NCBI GenBank assembly: GCA_964020085.1
Contig: OZ026601.1
Location: forward strand, 10,035,261 to 10,099,260
Reading direction: 5' to 3'
Length of the DNA: 64,000 bases
Origin: Micromussa lordhowensis
Taxonomy: Eukaryota > Cnidaria > Anthozoa > Scleractinia > Lobophylliidae
In this document: piece by piece, positions 19,861 to 33,976 of the stretch
Layout: every line of letters begins with the position of its first letter
Position numbering within the stretch: the stretch's first letter is position 1
Notes under the pieces: model-generated
The model's input: the letters and a program-made list of their open reading frames with translations, nothing else
Database searches by the model: none
Told to the model about the DNA's origin: nothing
Translations under genes and position numbers: made by a program

Positions 19861-20403
19861 GACCCTTATGATTTGAGAAAAGAAGAGTTAATTAATTACA
19901 CAAATGATGGCATCCTAAAACTGGCATGAAATTTTGTAAAAAGTGAACAAGGTGCAGCCATGTTGACTATTGCTTGAGCCGGAAGCAAAGGAAAGAAGCG
20001 CTTAGAAGACACTCAGAGTAATTGCAGCCAAAACCTACAATTATTTTATGTAACCAATAATAAGTTTTCTGTCCAAGTCAATCTCGGCTCCAGAGCCCGC
20101 TCACTTTCGAGCAGCGGTGATTAAGGGAAAAAAAATCTAAATCTCGGTTTCGCTTCGATTGTGCGCATGCGTTCATGCGCAGAATGAGTAGCCACTGAGA
20201 CGTATTCTGGCTTATTTTCTAATTCCGCCGAGGTCTCGTCTCGATTCTTGATCGTCGGTGCTAATAGAACTCAAAGGATCGTGGCTTCTGGGAACAGGAT
20301 TTATTAACAGCGACTATAGTTCACCACGAAATTTTCTCCGGTTATTGGTTTAAATTGATCACGTGACGCGATGTTAATCCGCGGAGAGACACTATCACCC
20401 CTT
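19861..20403. other. Intergenic, nothing recognised
   Basis: No open frame with family resemblance and no terminal repeat found. It contains a short CG-bearing stretch with GCGCATGCG palindromes near 20,160. Confidence 0.4.
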
Positions 20404-21180
20404 ATAAATATTTGTTTTTAAGAACATCAAATTTCCGCGGGGCAACTATCAGCCGATAGCTCCTCGACAGAAACACTCTATTGTTTAAATAGTGCCCGTC
20501 CGCGAATAGCCGGATGGATAGTAGTCGTCCGTGAAAATTATCTGTAAACAAGCGGGTTTGTAGAAAAAAAACAGATGAAATTGTATGAAGGGGGTTTTGT
20601 CCGTTTTCCTACTCAAATTTTTCATTTGGCTTTTACAGTTTTCATATCAAAAAGTTGAAAATAGTTTCAATTGAAGTCTGATTGATTTTTTAACTAGCGC
20701 GCGGAAGAAATTTGATATGATAGTTGCCCCTTGGAAATTTGATGTTCTTAAAACTAGCATATTTGCCCTCGAAGCTTCCTTCTCGGGCAAATATTTGTTT
20801 TAAGAACATCAAATTTCCGCGGGGCAACTATCAGCCGATAGTTCCTCGACAGAAACACTTTATTGTTTGAAAAATCATATTGAGTTGTTTTCAATTGTTT
20901 TAGATGAAACCCGTGAAAGCCAAATGTAAAATTTGGAAAAGGAAACAGACAAAAACCCACTTAATTACTCAGACGGTGCCCGGTGAACAATAAAACAATA
21001 GAGCGTTTTTTTATCGTCCTGATAGTTGCCCCTTGGAAATTTGATGTTCCAAATACTAGCATATTTGCAGTCGAAGCCTCGCTTCTTGGGCAAATATTCG
21101 TTTTAAGAACATCAAATTTCCGGAGGGCAACTATCAGCCGATAGTTTCTCGACAAAAACACTCTATTGTTTAGATAGACA
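20404..21180. repeat. Cluster of two complete and one half foldback repeats
   Basis: Two hairpins of about 114 bp (20,719-20,832 and 21,021-21,135) have arms reading GATAGTTGCCCCTTGGAAAT...GGGCAAATAT with a short centre (CTCGAAGC). A right half-copy lies at 20,404-20,488. Each is followed by CAGCCGATAG and ACTCTATTGTTT. They are spaced about 300 bp apart and differ by scattered point changes. Confidence 0.75.
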
Positions 21181-21986
21181 ATAATGGAAGAACCAATCAG
21201 ATTACAACTCGCTGCGTGTGTAAATTGCAAGATTACTAATGGAAAATTACAGTCAAGGTATACAACATCAGTTTTTTGAGCATTTATTGCTAATTTTCAC
21301 TACAACGAACTTCAAAAGAGACTCTATTCAGTTTAGAGAAGTACAGGCTTCTGTCTATTTCAATTACAACTATAGTAAAACACGACAAGTTGTTTAAAAA
21401 CAGTTGACCTAACCTTTGTAATCACTTTTCATCAATTTACATTCCACAACTTTACCTCAAAGGTTGTGTAAAAACACTGCAAATTGAACAAAAGTGCTTT
21501 GCTTTCCTCACCTAATCATAAAGTTAAGTACAATTTATATTTTATTATATCTATTTAGTAAGAGTTTTGTCCCTCAATTTGTTTCTTTAGCTATAACTGT
21601 TCAACAATATTTTCAATATTTCTTTCTTTGTAAACTGTATTTTTTTAACAAAATTCATTAACAACTTTAACAATAATAAAATCACTCTCTCCGAAAAAAT
21701 TAGAACAAAAACCTGTAGCTGTAAGAAAGAACAAGACTGCTAATATGAAGGATAATCATGCAATAAATAATCTAATATTCACGTATTATTATTCAACAAA
21801 TTGTAACACTATCCAAATATGGTCATGATGCTCTCGATATCTGTCATCCGTAGGTGACGGATATCCGGCGATATACGTAGCTTCGTACGTGGGAAGAAAA
21901 AGTGAAGTAAAAAAATGTCGAAAGAAGGTTTAAAAATGTTACGAGCTTGGAAATCAATTTTGTTATCAATTTGTTGAATAATAAAA
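21181..21986. other. AT-rich intergenic, nothing recognised
   Basis: No supported coding frame, RNA gene or terminal repeats. Confidence 0.4.
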
Positions 21987-22098
21987 CAATTATCCTGCTC
22001 AATCTCGCGGAATATCGTCTGATTTTAGCCGACTCGGCCTACGGCCTCGTCGGCTAAGTATCAGACGATATTCCGCGCGATTTCGCAGGATAATTGTT
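21987..22098. repeat. 112-bp near-perfect foldback
   Basis: The arms begin ACAATTATCCTGC and include GGAATATCGTCTGAT. They meet at a palindromic centre CCGACTCGGCCTACGGCC. It lies in intergenic sequence downstream of STARD3 and has no ORF. Confidence 0.75.
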
Positions 22099-22924
22099 AA
22101 TTATACGTAGGTCGAATTTTCTTTCAGAAATAAACCGAACTACACTTTGATTTGGGACAATCAGTTTTTTCGAAAGCACGAAAAAACATGGGATAATTGA
22201 CATAAACTATACTATCTATTTTTTAATTGTAGATTATTTGTATGTTACCCTACAGCTAAGACTGTGATCGCTTTACAGATAAATTCAAAATCTCATCACT
22301 CAATTTCTTTGTAAAGTTCCTTTTTGTCTTAGCAAAAGAGAAAAGCCTCACATTGAGATTTGACTTTGTCACGACGAATCAATCAGATTACAGATCAAAT
22401 CGCAGCGATAATTTCGCTTATCGATTTTGGTTCAATCTTCTTGCATCTGCTTGGTTTTTCTGTCGTGGCACAGTAACATTTCACAAATCAACTTAGTGTT
22501 CACACTTTTCAGATTCACGCTGCAAGGCTCTCACCAAAAACACCTTGTGAAGGCATGTCTGTTTCGCCGGAAGACATGGAGGGGAAAGCCGTCACTGATA
22601 GGGGATACTTGTAGCTCCTTTTACCGCTAGAAAATCGTGTTTGGTAACGCTATTTCATTTCAAACCTCCAAGAGAATGCGAAATTCGTCTCAAAAATCGA
22701 GTAGTTCGAGGAATCGGGGGTAAAATAGGTGTTGCAGTTTGTGAAAGGAAACGAACGTTTTTTTCCCGAGTTATCGGAAGGTTAGAAAAACCGAGAATTC
22801 CATTGTATTGTCAAAAAATAAGGTTTGCCTGTTAAAGTAGTTCTGGGGTGATTAGAGTCACGTGTCACTTCGCAGGTGTCTCAATTGTTAAAACTTTACT
22901 TGAGCAATATTCCAAGAAATGAAG

Positions 22925-23264
22925 GCTGTTTTCCATTAACAAAACCATTTCCGGATGTTCCAGTTGGAACGTAAAACGGAACATAATTTCCGGTTCAGTC
23001 TACTGTAAACATTTCCGGGAGAAACGAAGATTTTACAAAGGTAGTCACGTTTTCCAGTAGGGCTAATCTGAATGGAAATCTGTGTTTCCAATTACATTTT
23101 GGTATCTTTGACATAAGTTCCAAGCCTTTGGGCTTTCACGGCCTGATTTCTCGACCAAAATGGCAGTTTCTTCAGGGGGGGAATCTTCAAATGGAACAAA
23201 TTCTTTCCGAACGGAAATTCCCACCCGAAACTCCCGGAAACTGTTTTGTAAATGGTAAACAACC
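22925..23264. mobile_element. MITE-like element downstream of STARD3
   Basis: The left end CTGTTTTCCATTAACAAAAC and the right end are imperfect inverted repeats (both carry CATTTACAAAAC / TTTCCGG words). There is no clear target duplication by eye. It is noncoding. Confidence 0.4.
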
Positions 23265-23403
23265 GGACCCTTTAAGGGATGTGTTTAAAAATGTCCCCTT
23301 TACTTAGCCACTCTCTTCAACGCCGGGTGTGTCGATACACGGTCGGAATGTTTCCTGCACTTGCCATCACTACTGCTTCGTCAGCAGTTGCATCATGATC
23401 TGT

Positions 23404-26212
23404 TCAGCCAAGATTTTCTTGGACATACGCCTTAAGACCCTGTCCTGTCGAGTACAACATGAATGACATGGCTGTATCGATAACTGACTGAGGTAACCAG
23501 CCCTGTAAAGCACAACAAGAAAGCTAATGATCAATGGAGATAATAATTACAAACATAGCCATCAACACGTTTAAAATGTGGTGATTGCAGGAAAATCTAA
23601 CCGTTTTGGAAAGCTTGAAACATTGCGAGACCATACGGAAAATTATGGTACAAATTTGTCTCTCGCGTTTATCGATGTTGCAGTATCTTCACATTATTTG
23701 CTTTATATACACACGGTCAAGTAATGATGAAGAATACGAGAGACAATCCCACATATAGGCCTTATTCCCAACGTAATTCTTCTCAAGTTTTTACCAGACC
23801 ACTACCGGTGTTTGAAATTCTAGGAGGGCCTACAAATATCTAATCCTGTGGCGCAGGTGGACAGCCCAAACGCATAAAAACACCTACACAACGCGCATGG
23901 TTAAACTATCCGCGGGAGAACTGCGTGTCGACTCTAAAATTAACTCAATTTAATGCCAGATGCACATTAGTTACAATTCAATTTGTTTAAGTAAAGCCGG
24001 GATAACCATGTTACAAGAATTCTTTGTGGGCCCAGGCATTAAAGTCCTTTGACCTATGATTCACTGAGTGTGTTTACCTTCAGGTCCACATCAAACAGCC
24101 ACACATACTCGGTTCTGTTGGGATTTCCCTCAGCCTCTCGGATGGCCCAGCCACCAGGACCATTTGTGCCTCTGAACAAAGGAGTCAAAAAACACATGAT
24201 AGATCTTAGCAATGTCATGACTATATTTATACCTAATCGTACCTTTTTGGTACGCTTCGGCGGTATAGACCTATCAGACATGTTTGGTCCAGCCATGCTT
24301 CGTATTTTGGAAGCGTACCGAAAAGGTACGATTAGGTATTTACCGTGCCCAAATTCGGCCAAGTCAGCAGGATATCTGCAGTGAAGGTAATTTCGACTAT
24401 GGAGGTCGTCTCTGATACGTAAAACCTATTAAGCCTCATTTCCAATCTTCCCATGTTTTCTGAATTCAAGATGGCGCTCACTCGCTCGCATTCTTCCCAT
24501 ATTAATTCCAGATTTTTTCGTCACTTACAATCAAGTAGGCTTCTATAGCACCATAAGAGCAACAGAAAACTATTGGCATCCATGTAGAACAAACGTGAAG
24601 CAATTTACTCTTCTTTATCATGAAAAAGAAATAGAATTCATTTTTATGGATACGAAATATCTATATAATCTAAGATTAAAACTATATTACTGGATTCCTT
24701 TAAAGAAACACACCGACGCACCAAATTGTTTTCTTAGCGTTTCATCAGAGAAAGAAGCTGCAGCCCTACCGTATATGTTCTTTTTTAGGTGGCATCTCTT
24801 CACATTCAACTGCTACGTTGCACGAAACATACACATCTCCTCGCTTCTCCCAACGACGCAAATTCACAAAATCCCTGAAAGCACAAAAGGTTTCTTGTCA
24901 GTAGGTTACGGTAGGTTCTCAAATAAGTCATAACTGCTTAGAGTAAACTTCTCTTTAGCTTGCTCTTTAGAGTGCTAAAAAACCAAAACCTGATTACACG
25001 CATTTGCCGTACTTACTACCGGTGACGCGTTTTTGTTTTGAGTTCTGATTGGCTCGCTCAACTATTGGCATTTGTCGTGACTGGGCATAGAGCGGTTTTC
25101 AATTGAGCCAATCAGGAAGAAGACTGACATTCCAATTCCAGTGAACCAATCAAAACTCGAAGCGAAAACATGTAGCCGACGCGAAACGCGGGAAAACAAG
25201 CAAGTCACGATTGGCTTTAGTTTTACTTCGGATTCAAAGACAAAGCGGCGCAATTTTTTGCAGGCCAATCGCTTGGCGTAATAATGCAAAACCAAAGAAA
25301 ACGCGAATTAAATTTGACACTCAAGTGAACAACATCTTTTATTTAAACACTGTGGGTTTTAAAGCTAATAGAGCTTATGGGGCCTTGAAAACCGCTCTAT
25401 ATGCTCACTTTGTTCGGGTTTATGACAGTCATTAGAAATAACAAGGCGATAGTCGGGTATTACAAAAAAGAATACACATTTTTGCTCATGTTAGCATTGA
25501 ACTACAAATTAGAAATATAGGGGTTTTTTATCAATTTTTTTATCTCCAGTGTTCTGTTATCGTACATACCGACTAGAAACCATTCCACCACCCGCCTCGC
25601 CAGTGGAGTTATACACGATATCTGTATGGTCATCAATTTGGCGTACAACCTGCCAACGAAATGTCGGTTAGAAAACAAAAAAAACCAACAACTCAATAAT
25701 CCAAATTCAGTGTTTTCAAACATAATACTAAAGAAACAGTGAAAGCAAACATCATCCTCGTTTCTTGGTTTCTCAAGTGCAAAGAGGTAACGTAAGTTGC
25801 ATTTTCAAGAGAAATAATTTGGGTAGATGTCTGTAAGTGACGAAGGATATGAAGACATGAATGATCATCGCAGTCAATCAATCAATCAATCAACAACTTT
25901 ATTTGAGTGTCTAATCTTCTAGTTTGCCCTCAGGCCTACTAATCGGGGACACTACCTAAAATACTTATTAATGATAAATATCTATACATATTAAGATGAT
26001 AAGATTTAACTATTCTAAAACTACTTCAGTTATACACACAACTTAGGCAGTTGTGAAATTAAAGCCTGAAAAATTCAGGCCTGGACGGGATTCGAACGGC
26101 CATGATCTCTGCGATACCAGGGCAGTGCAAAATGGCGGCCACACTGCCGCTGACAGCTTGACCGAAACATGAAGCCTTGGTTTATAGCGTCCATCTTTCA
26201 TATTAGACATCC

Positions 26213-26247
<35 letters not shown>

Positions 26248-26479
26248 ATCCGCTTATTTTTACCAGTACCATGCTTTTAGGCTTGGCTAAATCTATATAT
26301 TATATACATGTCATTAGAAAAATAAAGGGGGGATAGGGGGTTGGGGGTAGTGGCTCTCGTTCACTCACTCCCAGTTCTCTCACAGCTTTTTTCGCCCATT
26401 CGAAGATGTAAGAAAATAGAGAGGTTATGATTAGTCTGAAAGATACGAAATATTCTGTGTAAGCTAATCGACTACCTGA

Positions 26480-26512
<33 letters not shown>

Positions 26513-29500
26513 CTCTAGTGCGCACGCTATTCATTGGTCACGCGCGTGCCACGTCATTTTCAAGCGCGCGCACCGAGTCGAAAACTTAACAAAATATAGA
26601 GCTGATGACCTTTGCGTTAACTTGGTGTGCGAATATTTTTGTTGGAAGCTCGGTGACCCCCACTTTTTTTTCGGCAGATCACTTCCTTTTTTAACTCTCT
26701 ACATTATACTAAAAAAACAAAAAAATCTGTGTGTGGGAAGTTGTAATTATTTGTCATATACTATTAAAAAAGGGTCGAATTGGTACATGGAGACAGGTGT
26801 GCGTGACTTAGAAGTTGCCTTTTTTAAGGCTAATTCTAGCAGATTTAATGACATATGTAGCAAAGATCTATCAATTAGGCCTATATAAGCCGTGTTAAAC
26901 ACTCATAGCTTAGAGATGATTCTTCAACTTAAATATATGCCGATAGTAATGAATCCGGCCAGAATTGCCTCGAATGACTGAGAATCGTAGAAATGCTATG
27001 GTCTGAGCTACGCTTTATCTTGAAAACGAGTTCGGTGACCCCCGATTTTTTTTACGTTTTTTATCTAATCTTATCATTTTCTACCGTCAGTCAAAGTTTT
27101 AAAAAAATCTGTGTGTGGGAAGTTTTTGGGCGCGAACGTCCTTAAACGCTTGATGGATACGCCCACACACACATCTAGGCACAAAATGATTGCGGCTTGA
27201 ATCCTAGGTTTCCAAAAAACACCTTGGGAGACTACAATATAGCCACAAATGTTGCGATAGTTGCCTTTTTGAACTTAAACGTCTTTATTGTCGCTTACTT
27301 TACACATCCAAAACATTTATACATCTGAGTGGAGAGAGGCACTGTGAGAGTAAAGTGTCTTGCCCAAGAACACAACACAATGTCCCCGGTCAGGGTTCGA
27401 CTGAACTCGGACCGCTCGATTCAGAGACGCGCGCACTAACCATGAGGCCACCGTGCCGATGGCTCCAATAATTGACAAAACCAATTTCTCAGCAATCAAA
27501 GGCACAAGCAATGACACATTTATAAGCGAACAACTTACACAGGAATAGGTTATGTTTCCTCCCCATTTAGAAGCATCCTCAGGATGCAAAATAACCAGAT
27601 TAAACACATCTTCCGCTTTAGCATCTAAAGAGTCCTTTAAACATGAACAAAGGCATTGATCAGCAACTGAAAACAGTGTCAAAACAAGTGCTCCTCACGG
27701 GCAACTTAGAAGTCACACAATACGTATACTGAAACATAATTCTAGAGTAATGATAGAAGTTTTTCGTCCCCTGGACAGGCAGAATTAATTCTTTCCTAAA
27801 CGTGTTGTTTCTTTGAGCTTTAGAAATCGAGTGGTAGCTTTCTATGTTGCCTTGCTTCTGACAATAGGGAATTTAAGACAACGGCAACGACAACGGGAAC
27901 GTCGCTAAACAAAAGATTTAATGAGCAGAACAATGGCTGTGCACGTGCGTTATAATTCTTGGTAGATTTCTTTACCGTCCTCTGCAAAACAACAACCGTC
28001 GTGAAATGACCAAATTCTGCGTTGTCTGAAGAACGTGAACCACGACGGCTAATTTTTTAAATTTCTATTTCAAATTTATCGCCATGTCCCAGATTCAGTT
28101 TCGTCATAGTTTTGACAGTGATAAACAAAGTAAATGACTCAAGAGTATCGCGCCGAGATTCGTAGGTAAAATTTAAATTCATTTTTTAATCGACGTTCTC
28201 CTCGACGTTGCCGTAACTCCCTAATAGTTCTTTTCACGGTTAACGATTCTAATTTGCATAACATGTATGTGAGGCAGTTTCCGCATCCACGTTGAATTAC
28301 ATTACAATGCAAACGAAACAATTAATCGTGAAAACGGCTATAGACCAACCCTGTGGTTGCCAAGCAATAGAACATTATCTCGGATCGTAAGCTGATGTGA
28401 CAGGTTTAAAGCCCTCAAGAATCAAACAAAGAAACTACAACAAATGTCCAGTATCCTTACCCTCTACTTACCTTTAATCTGTAGATTTTCTTTCCACTGG
28501 GGATGACTCTGCTTTCTACTACAAGTCCATCCTAAAGAAAAACATTGTAGAGGTGGTCATTTGTTTTTGTATTTTATTAATTTTTATTGATTTTAATTTA
28601 CTAACAATTTTTTATAAACAAACAGACACGGCACATCATACATTTACATACACACACCTCAGTTCCTCTTAATTCTCTTAACTACTTTTGGATGTAATAC
28701 TAGTACAGTACAGCGCAGCAACAATAAGAGATTCTATATCACTCTAGCTGTTTTTGCACTTGCCCCATTTCATATTGTGAGCTTTTAATTTCTTATTTGA
28801 TTTTTGATCATTGTCTCAAATTGGTGAATAATTTTAATTTTGGAATTAAATACTTTAATTGAAGGAAGAGATTTGTTCCATCTACAAGAATATAAATACT
28901 GTTTAGCAATTATCAAGGTGTGATTAACAAATAACTGGTCCTTGTACTTTAGAATGCCAAACAGTATATCTTTATCAGAAAGGTGTTTCTGCCTTTCAGG
29001 GCGCGTCTACTTTTCTATAAAAGTCTTCTTATGCCCCTATCTAGTCTGGGGCGATAAACATAATATTACCCTTATATCTAATTTGCAAGTTTTGCAAAAT
29101 AAGGCCGCTAAAGTTATTTTAAATAGACCATTGTACTCATCCTCCACTGAGGCATTAGCCGCTCTCAAGTGGCTGCCTCTAGAGAAAAGGTGATTTCAAA
29201 GAAGGTGTGTACACGTGTGCAAATGCACCAATGGCCTACTTAATCACGATATGGACCTGATTAGACAAGACGTACTTCATAGGCATAATATCGTAACAAA
29301 GGTAATTTTAGATTACCACGAGTCAAAAGAAATTGGGGGATGCAAAGAACACAATATGATGCGGTTTCCGATTTCAACTCCCTCAGTCAGACGATCAAAG
29401 ACTCAAGGAATGTTAATAGTTTTAAACTTAATGTTTTTAAGTTTTTAATATAGCTACTTACGTTTAATTTTTGCTTATACTTGTTTTTAAATTTCTGAGC

Positions 29501-32500
29501 ATTTTTTGTATCTTCTTAATCTCTTTGTAATTTTATAGCTTTATTGTTTTTACAATTTATATTTTGTCTCGAGGTCCTTTTTGAAAACCATATCTTTTAT
29601 GAAAAAGTTTCCTCAATAAAGATGATTATTTTTTAAAGGTGTTCTATCTCAGCTCCTTGATTATCACGTCATTTTATAACGTCAGCCCAGAAACGTTTAG
29701 AATAATGACAAGAAATAAAAAAGTGCTCCAAGGATTCGCTTATTTCACCGCAAAAGGAACATGCCGGAGATGGTATAATACCTATTTTGCTTAGAGAAGA
29801 GTTTGTTACAAGACACCTGTTAAGTAATTTATACTGAAATTCGCGCGATTTTGAGTCCATGGAAGTGCGAAATCGCAAGCTGTAAATCTCTTTCCATTCT
29901 AAAACGTCATTCACAAAAAGGGTATTAAAATTCAGTTGGGCAGTTCGTTGAGTGATGACTCTATTTCGAAGTTCCCTACAGACAGTCTTTGAAATCACTG
30001 TTTCTATTAAAACATTTTTCCCATTTAATCTTAACTTAATTTTATTATGGAAATTGAAAGGCTCGTCAAAGCTAGAATCAGATGTGATTAATGATTCACG
30101 CCATTCAGCTGGTAAGGCATCGATTACAGAAATAGGTCTAAAGATATCCGTAGAGACAAACTCTAGTTGTAGAGTTGGTCATGCTATGAAACATATTCTT
30201 AAAAAAATATATAATAAGACGGATATCCGCCAGAAGTTAGAGTAACAATTGGCCAGAACTTTGTACTGAGATTATTTACATTGTCAGATTGCAAACTTCT
30301 GTGCGACTGTTTTAAATATCCCGTCAAAAGAAATCATTTCTAACAACACCTAATGTCGAAAACAAATTCTGAAGTTCATGTGAAACACTCGAAAGTAATG
30401 GTGAAATGAAACTCGGATGCTGAAATTCTACCTGTGGATGCACAATTTCTCTAACCTTTGAAATTTAATTTCTCGAGTTCCCCAGGGAAATCGTTTTTGG
30501 TGAAATTATTCTGGTACAAGATGTTTGTCCACTAAAAACTGAAAATAGTCGATTTCCTATCGGATTTCGTCTTATAGTTTCTTTTAAAATCGTTTCTTTT
30601 AAAATCCTTTCTTACTGATTTTGGCTACATACCTTAACTTTTTCAGATTTCCAACCATCGTTGAGGCCCATTAATTCCCAAGTTGTTTCCATTGTTTCTT
30701 TGCCTTTTTGAATGTATTCTTTATCCTGCACAAGAAAAAGCAATAAACAGAAAAGTTATCGATGAAGATGTTTTCTGTTGCAAAGTCAGGAATTTTTATA
30801 TTCCCTGATCGGCATTGCAACACTTACTTTCCGAGAAACCTTCAAGCCGTCAGTTATGTGCCGCCTACTTTAATTAAGTGTTGGAGACATGATTGATGAT
30901 CGCAGTTGTGAAATTAAAGCCTGAAAAAATTCAGACATGAACGGGATTCACACCCATGACCGACATGACCTCTGCGATACCCGTGTAGTTCGAATCATAT
31001 ATTCACTTGCATTCTTCATCATCTACGGGTATATTGCGAACTCACAATGTGACCAGCTCCCAGATGGCTAGATAGCTCAGCCGGTAGAGCACTGCACTGG
31101 TATTGCAGAGGTCTCACCGCCCACCTTTCCTGCGACAACATGGTGGCGAATCTTCTCGATCGCGAGCTAATACCGATAACTCGGGAAACGCCTGAACTCC
31201 AGGCTACGCTCAAAACTGCACCATTGATGAGGCAACCTCACAACATCTCCCAAATTGCATAAGCATCTCATGAAAAACTTTTATTACCTGTTGAGACAAA
31301 CGTCTTCCTGCTAAGTGTTCACCTTCTCTATCACTTTCATTTTCACTTTCAGAAGCTGAAAAGGATTAAACCACACTCTTCAGCAGTACATCCAAATAAT
31401 AGGAGCTCGACACATTGTTGCTCTGTTTAGCAAGATCGTGCCAACGACCTCAACTCGAGAACAAACAGCCCGTTTTGAGCATTACAAGAAGTCACAAGGG
31501 AATCTTTTTAACACCAGTGCTCCACAATGGTCACTGTCTGCCAATCTCGGGCACAATCTAACGTTGTTTCTCAAGGAGACAGTGATGTTTTAAAAAACAT
31601 CTCCGCTACCTTGCTGTGTTTGTATGTAAATACACTGACATTACAGCAAAATGACTAAACGACACAGTACTAACCATCTGGAGTGTAAAAGGTATGATCT
31701 GAAACTAGGGAATAGGGAGTGATGTCTGTAAAACGCCTGCAATGAGATAAGAATAGCGTAAATCATTTCAAAAAGCTTGCACTTTCTAAATCTTTGTGTT
31801 GTAGGATCACGGATCACCGATTCTTCTTTAGCCCAATTCATCAAGACGTTTGCTGTACACTGGGTCCATAAACACTCATTTGTGAAACTAACAGGAAGTG
31901 TAAAGTTATGTTGGTAAGTGAAAGTGACGTTCACAGTTGCTTTCACAACTGCGGTAACTTCACTCGTTCTGCTTTAGTGCAGTTTCTATATCTAATCAAA
32001 ATAAGAACAGATAACGGTATTCCTTTGAGACACGGTGGTCTAATGCATATATGGGTAGAGTGTGATAACCTCTAGATCATGCAGTCTGGGTCTGGGTCCT
32101 GACGGAGCCTAGTCTCCTCCGCAGCCGTTATTAGGGTCGTCACGCAACGCTTCTCCCCCACTGACGACCCTAATAACGGCTGCGGAGGAGACTAGACGGA
32201 GCCCACTGTTTTGTGTTCTTGGACAAGACATTCTATCCTCTCAATGCCTCTATCCACTCAGCTGTATCAATAGGTACTAGCGAATTTTGAGGGCAACCTG
32301 ACAGAATGCTTGCGAGTAATATGTGATCAACTAGCATGATCGTGATTGTTGTCCTTTTTGTAATTTAGCTTAACTTTATATCTTATCTATTGTATATTAT
32401 TACATACATGCGAATTTGTAATTATTTATTATGTACATTAATTTTTTGTCTACAGATTTAGTTTATTTTAAATATTATTTTATTTCTTCGAAGATATTAG

Positions 32501-33945
32501 CATAATTGGTTGCTATCTGTAATTCGAAGTTAAATAAAGGTTCTTAGTTTTACTTTTATCAAGGGGGAGTAACAAAACTCCCAGCCGCTTCAGTCATACT
32601 AAGGAAAATAGAGTGAGGCGATGAGAGCTATGAGATCGAGAGAGTTAGGTTAAAGAGGGTTTTTACTTTTTCCCCTATGTCTTTGATGGCAATATATTCC
32701 GGGAATTTCTTTTCGTTCTGTTACACATCGTTTATCAAAATTAATGCCTCATTAAATATCTATTGTATAGGAGATAATTCTAAGTGTCAGAGCATCCAGT
32801 CTTACCCACGGTGATCATCTAGCAGAGGCCGTCTCTCTTCTGCAAGAACAACACAAAATAATGGAGTCAGTGAATTATTAAACGTAAGCCACTTAATTCC
32901 AACATTTTCCCCAAAAATGACAGGGCCGGCATAATTTCCTGCTTTTTACACGCTAAATTGCACCCAAATTGACCAAAACGTTATCTGAAAATGGACACAT
33001 AACAGGTCAATAGCTTGGTAACAGGCATTCAACCAGTAACAAAGGGAGGGCAAGGTTAAGCAGATCTACTTAGAGCACAAGTGGAATGGTGGCTGCCTGA
33101 AAGTTACATCAACAAATTATTGTCAAACTCAAGCGAGAAAATTTGTGATCCTCTAACAGAAATAAAAACCATGACCTTCCCAACACCAGTTGGACACCTT
33201 TAAGGGGCAAAATCTTGAAAAGTCAAAGCACAAAAGACATAAACGTTTCATTAATCACGACCTTAAAAACCTAATCTAGGTCTGTTAAAAATTAATACAA
33301 AAGAACTGAAACTATAAATGGGTATTATGATGAGTAAAACATGGCCAAGCTTGTGACGTAAAATTAATTAGAAAATAACCCAAAGCAAATACGCACGCTG
33401 ATTGGTTTAAAACCGCGTTTCTATTTAACAATTAGATTATGAGCTCAAGATTTCTATCGGGTGATAGTTGACGAGGGCGCAGCCCGAGTCAACTATCGCG
33501 TGATAGAAATCGAGAGCGAATAATCTAATTGTTTTAGTATAAATCTACTAGTCGTTTAAAACTTAATCTACATGTAAATCCTCTTCTCAGCACTTCGAAA
33601 ACGCCAAGAAACGGCCGTCATTTTGTTAACAAGTGCACACTGTTACGCTACTCACTATCTATCACAGAATAGATAGTGAGTAGCGTAGCCAATCAGAGAA
33701 CGGCCTTCGTGATAGAACGCTAGTAGATTTATGTTAAAACTCGATAGAAACACAGAACTAGCACGAGCTGAGAGAGAATTTTCATTTTGATGATCAAAGT
33801 AAACAAGTTGTTTTTCTTTTTCTTCGTCGCGGTATTTTCTAAAAGAAATAGAAAACATGTTCTCTGTGTTCCTATCGAGTTATAGAAACACTCGTGAAAG
33901 TTTGGGAGAACTCGAAAACGCTGTGGAAACACTCGCCTGCGGCAA

Positions 33946-33976
<31 letters not shown>

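Noticed and set aside
24049..24384. 111-codon plus-strand ORF
   Set aside because: Antisense shadow of STARD3 exon 14 and intron 13; the splice sites and START homology are on the minus strand.
31066..31115. Possible tRNA gene
   Set aside because: A good A box but no complete acceptor stem, anticodon arm or B box; similar heads recur in SINE copies nearby.
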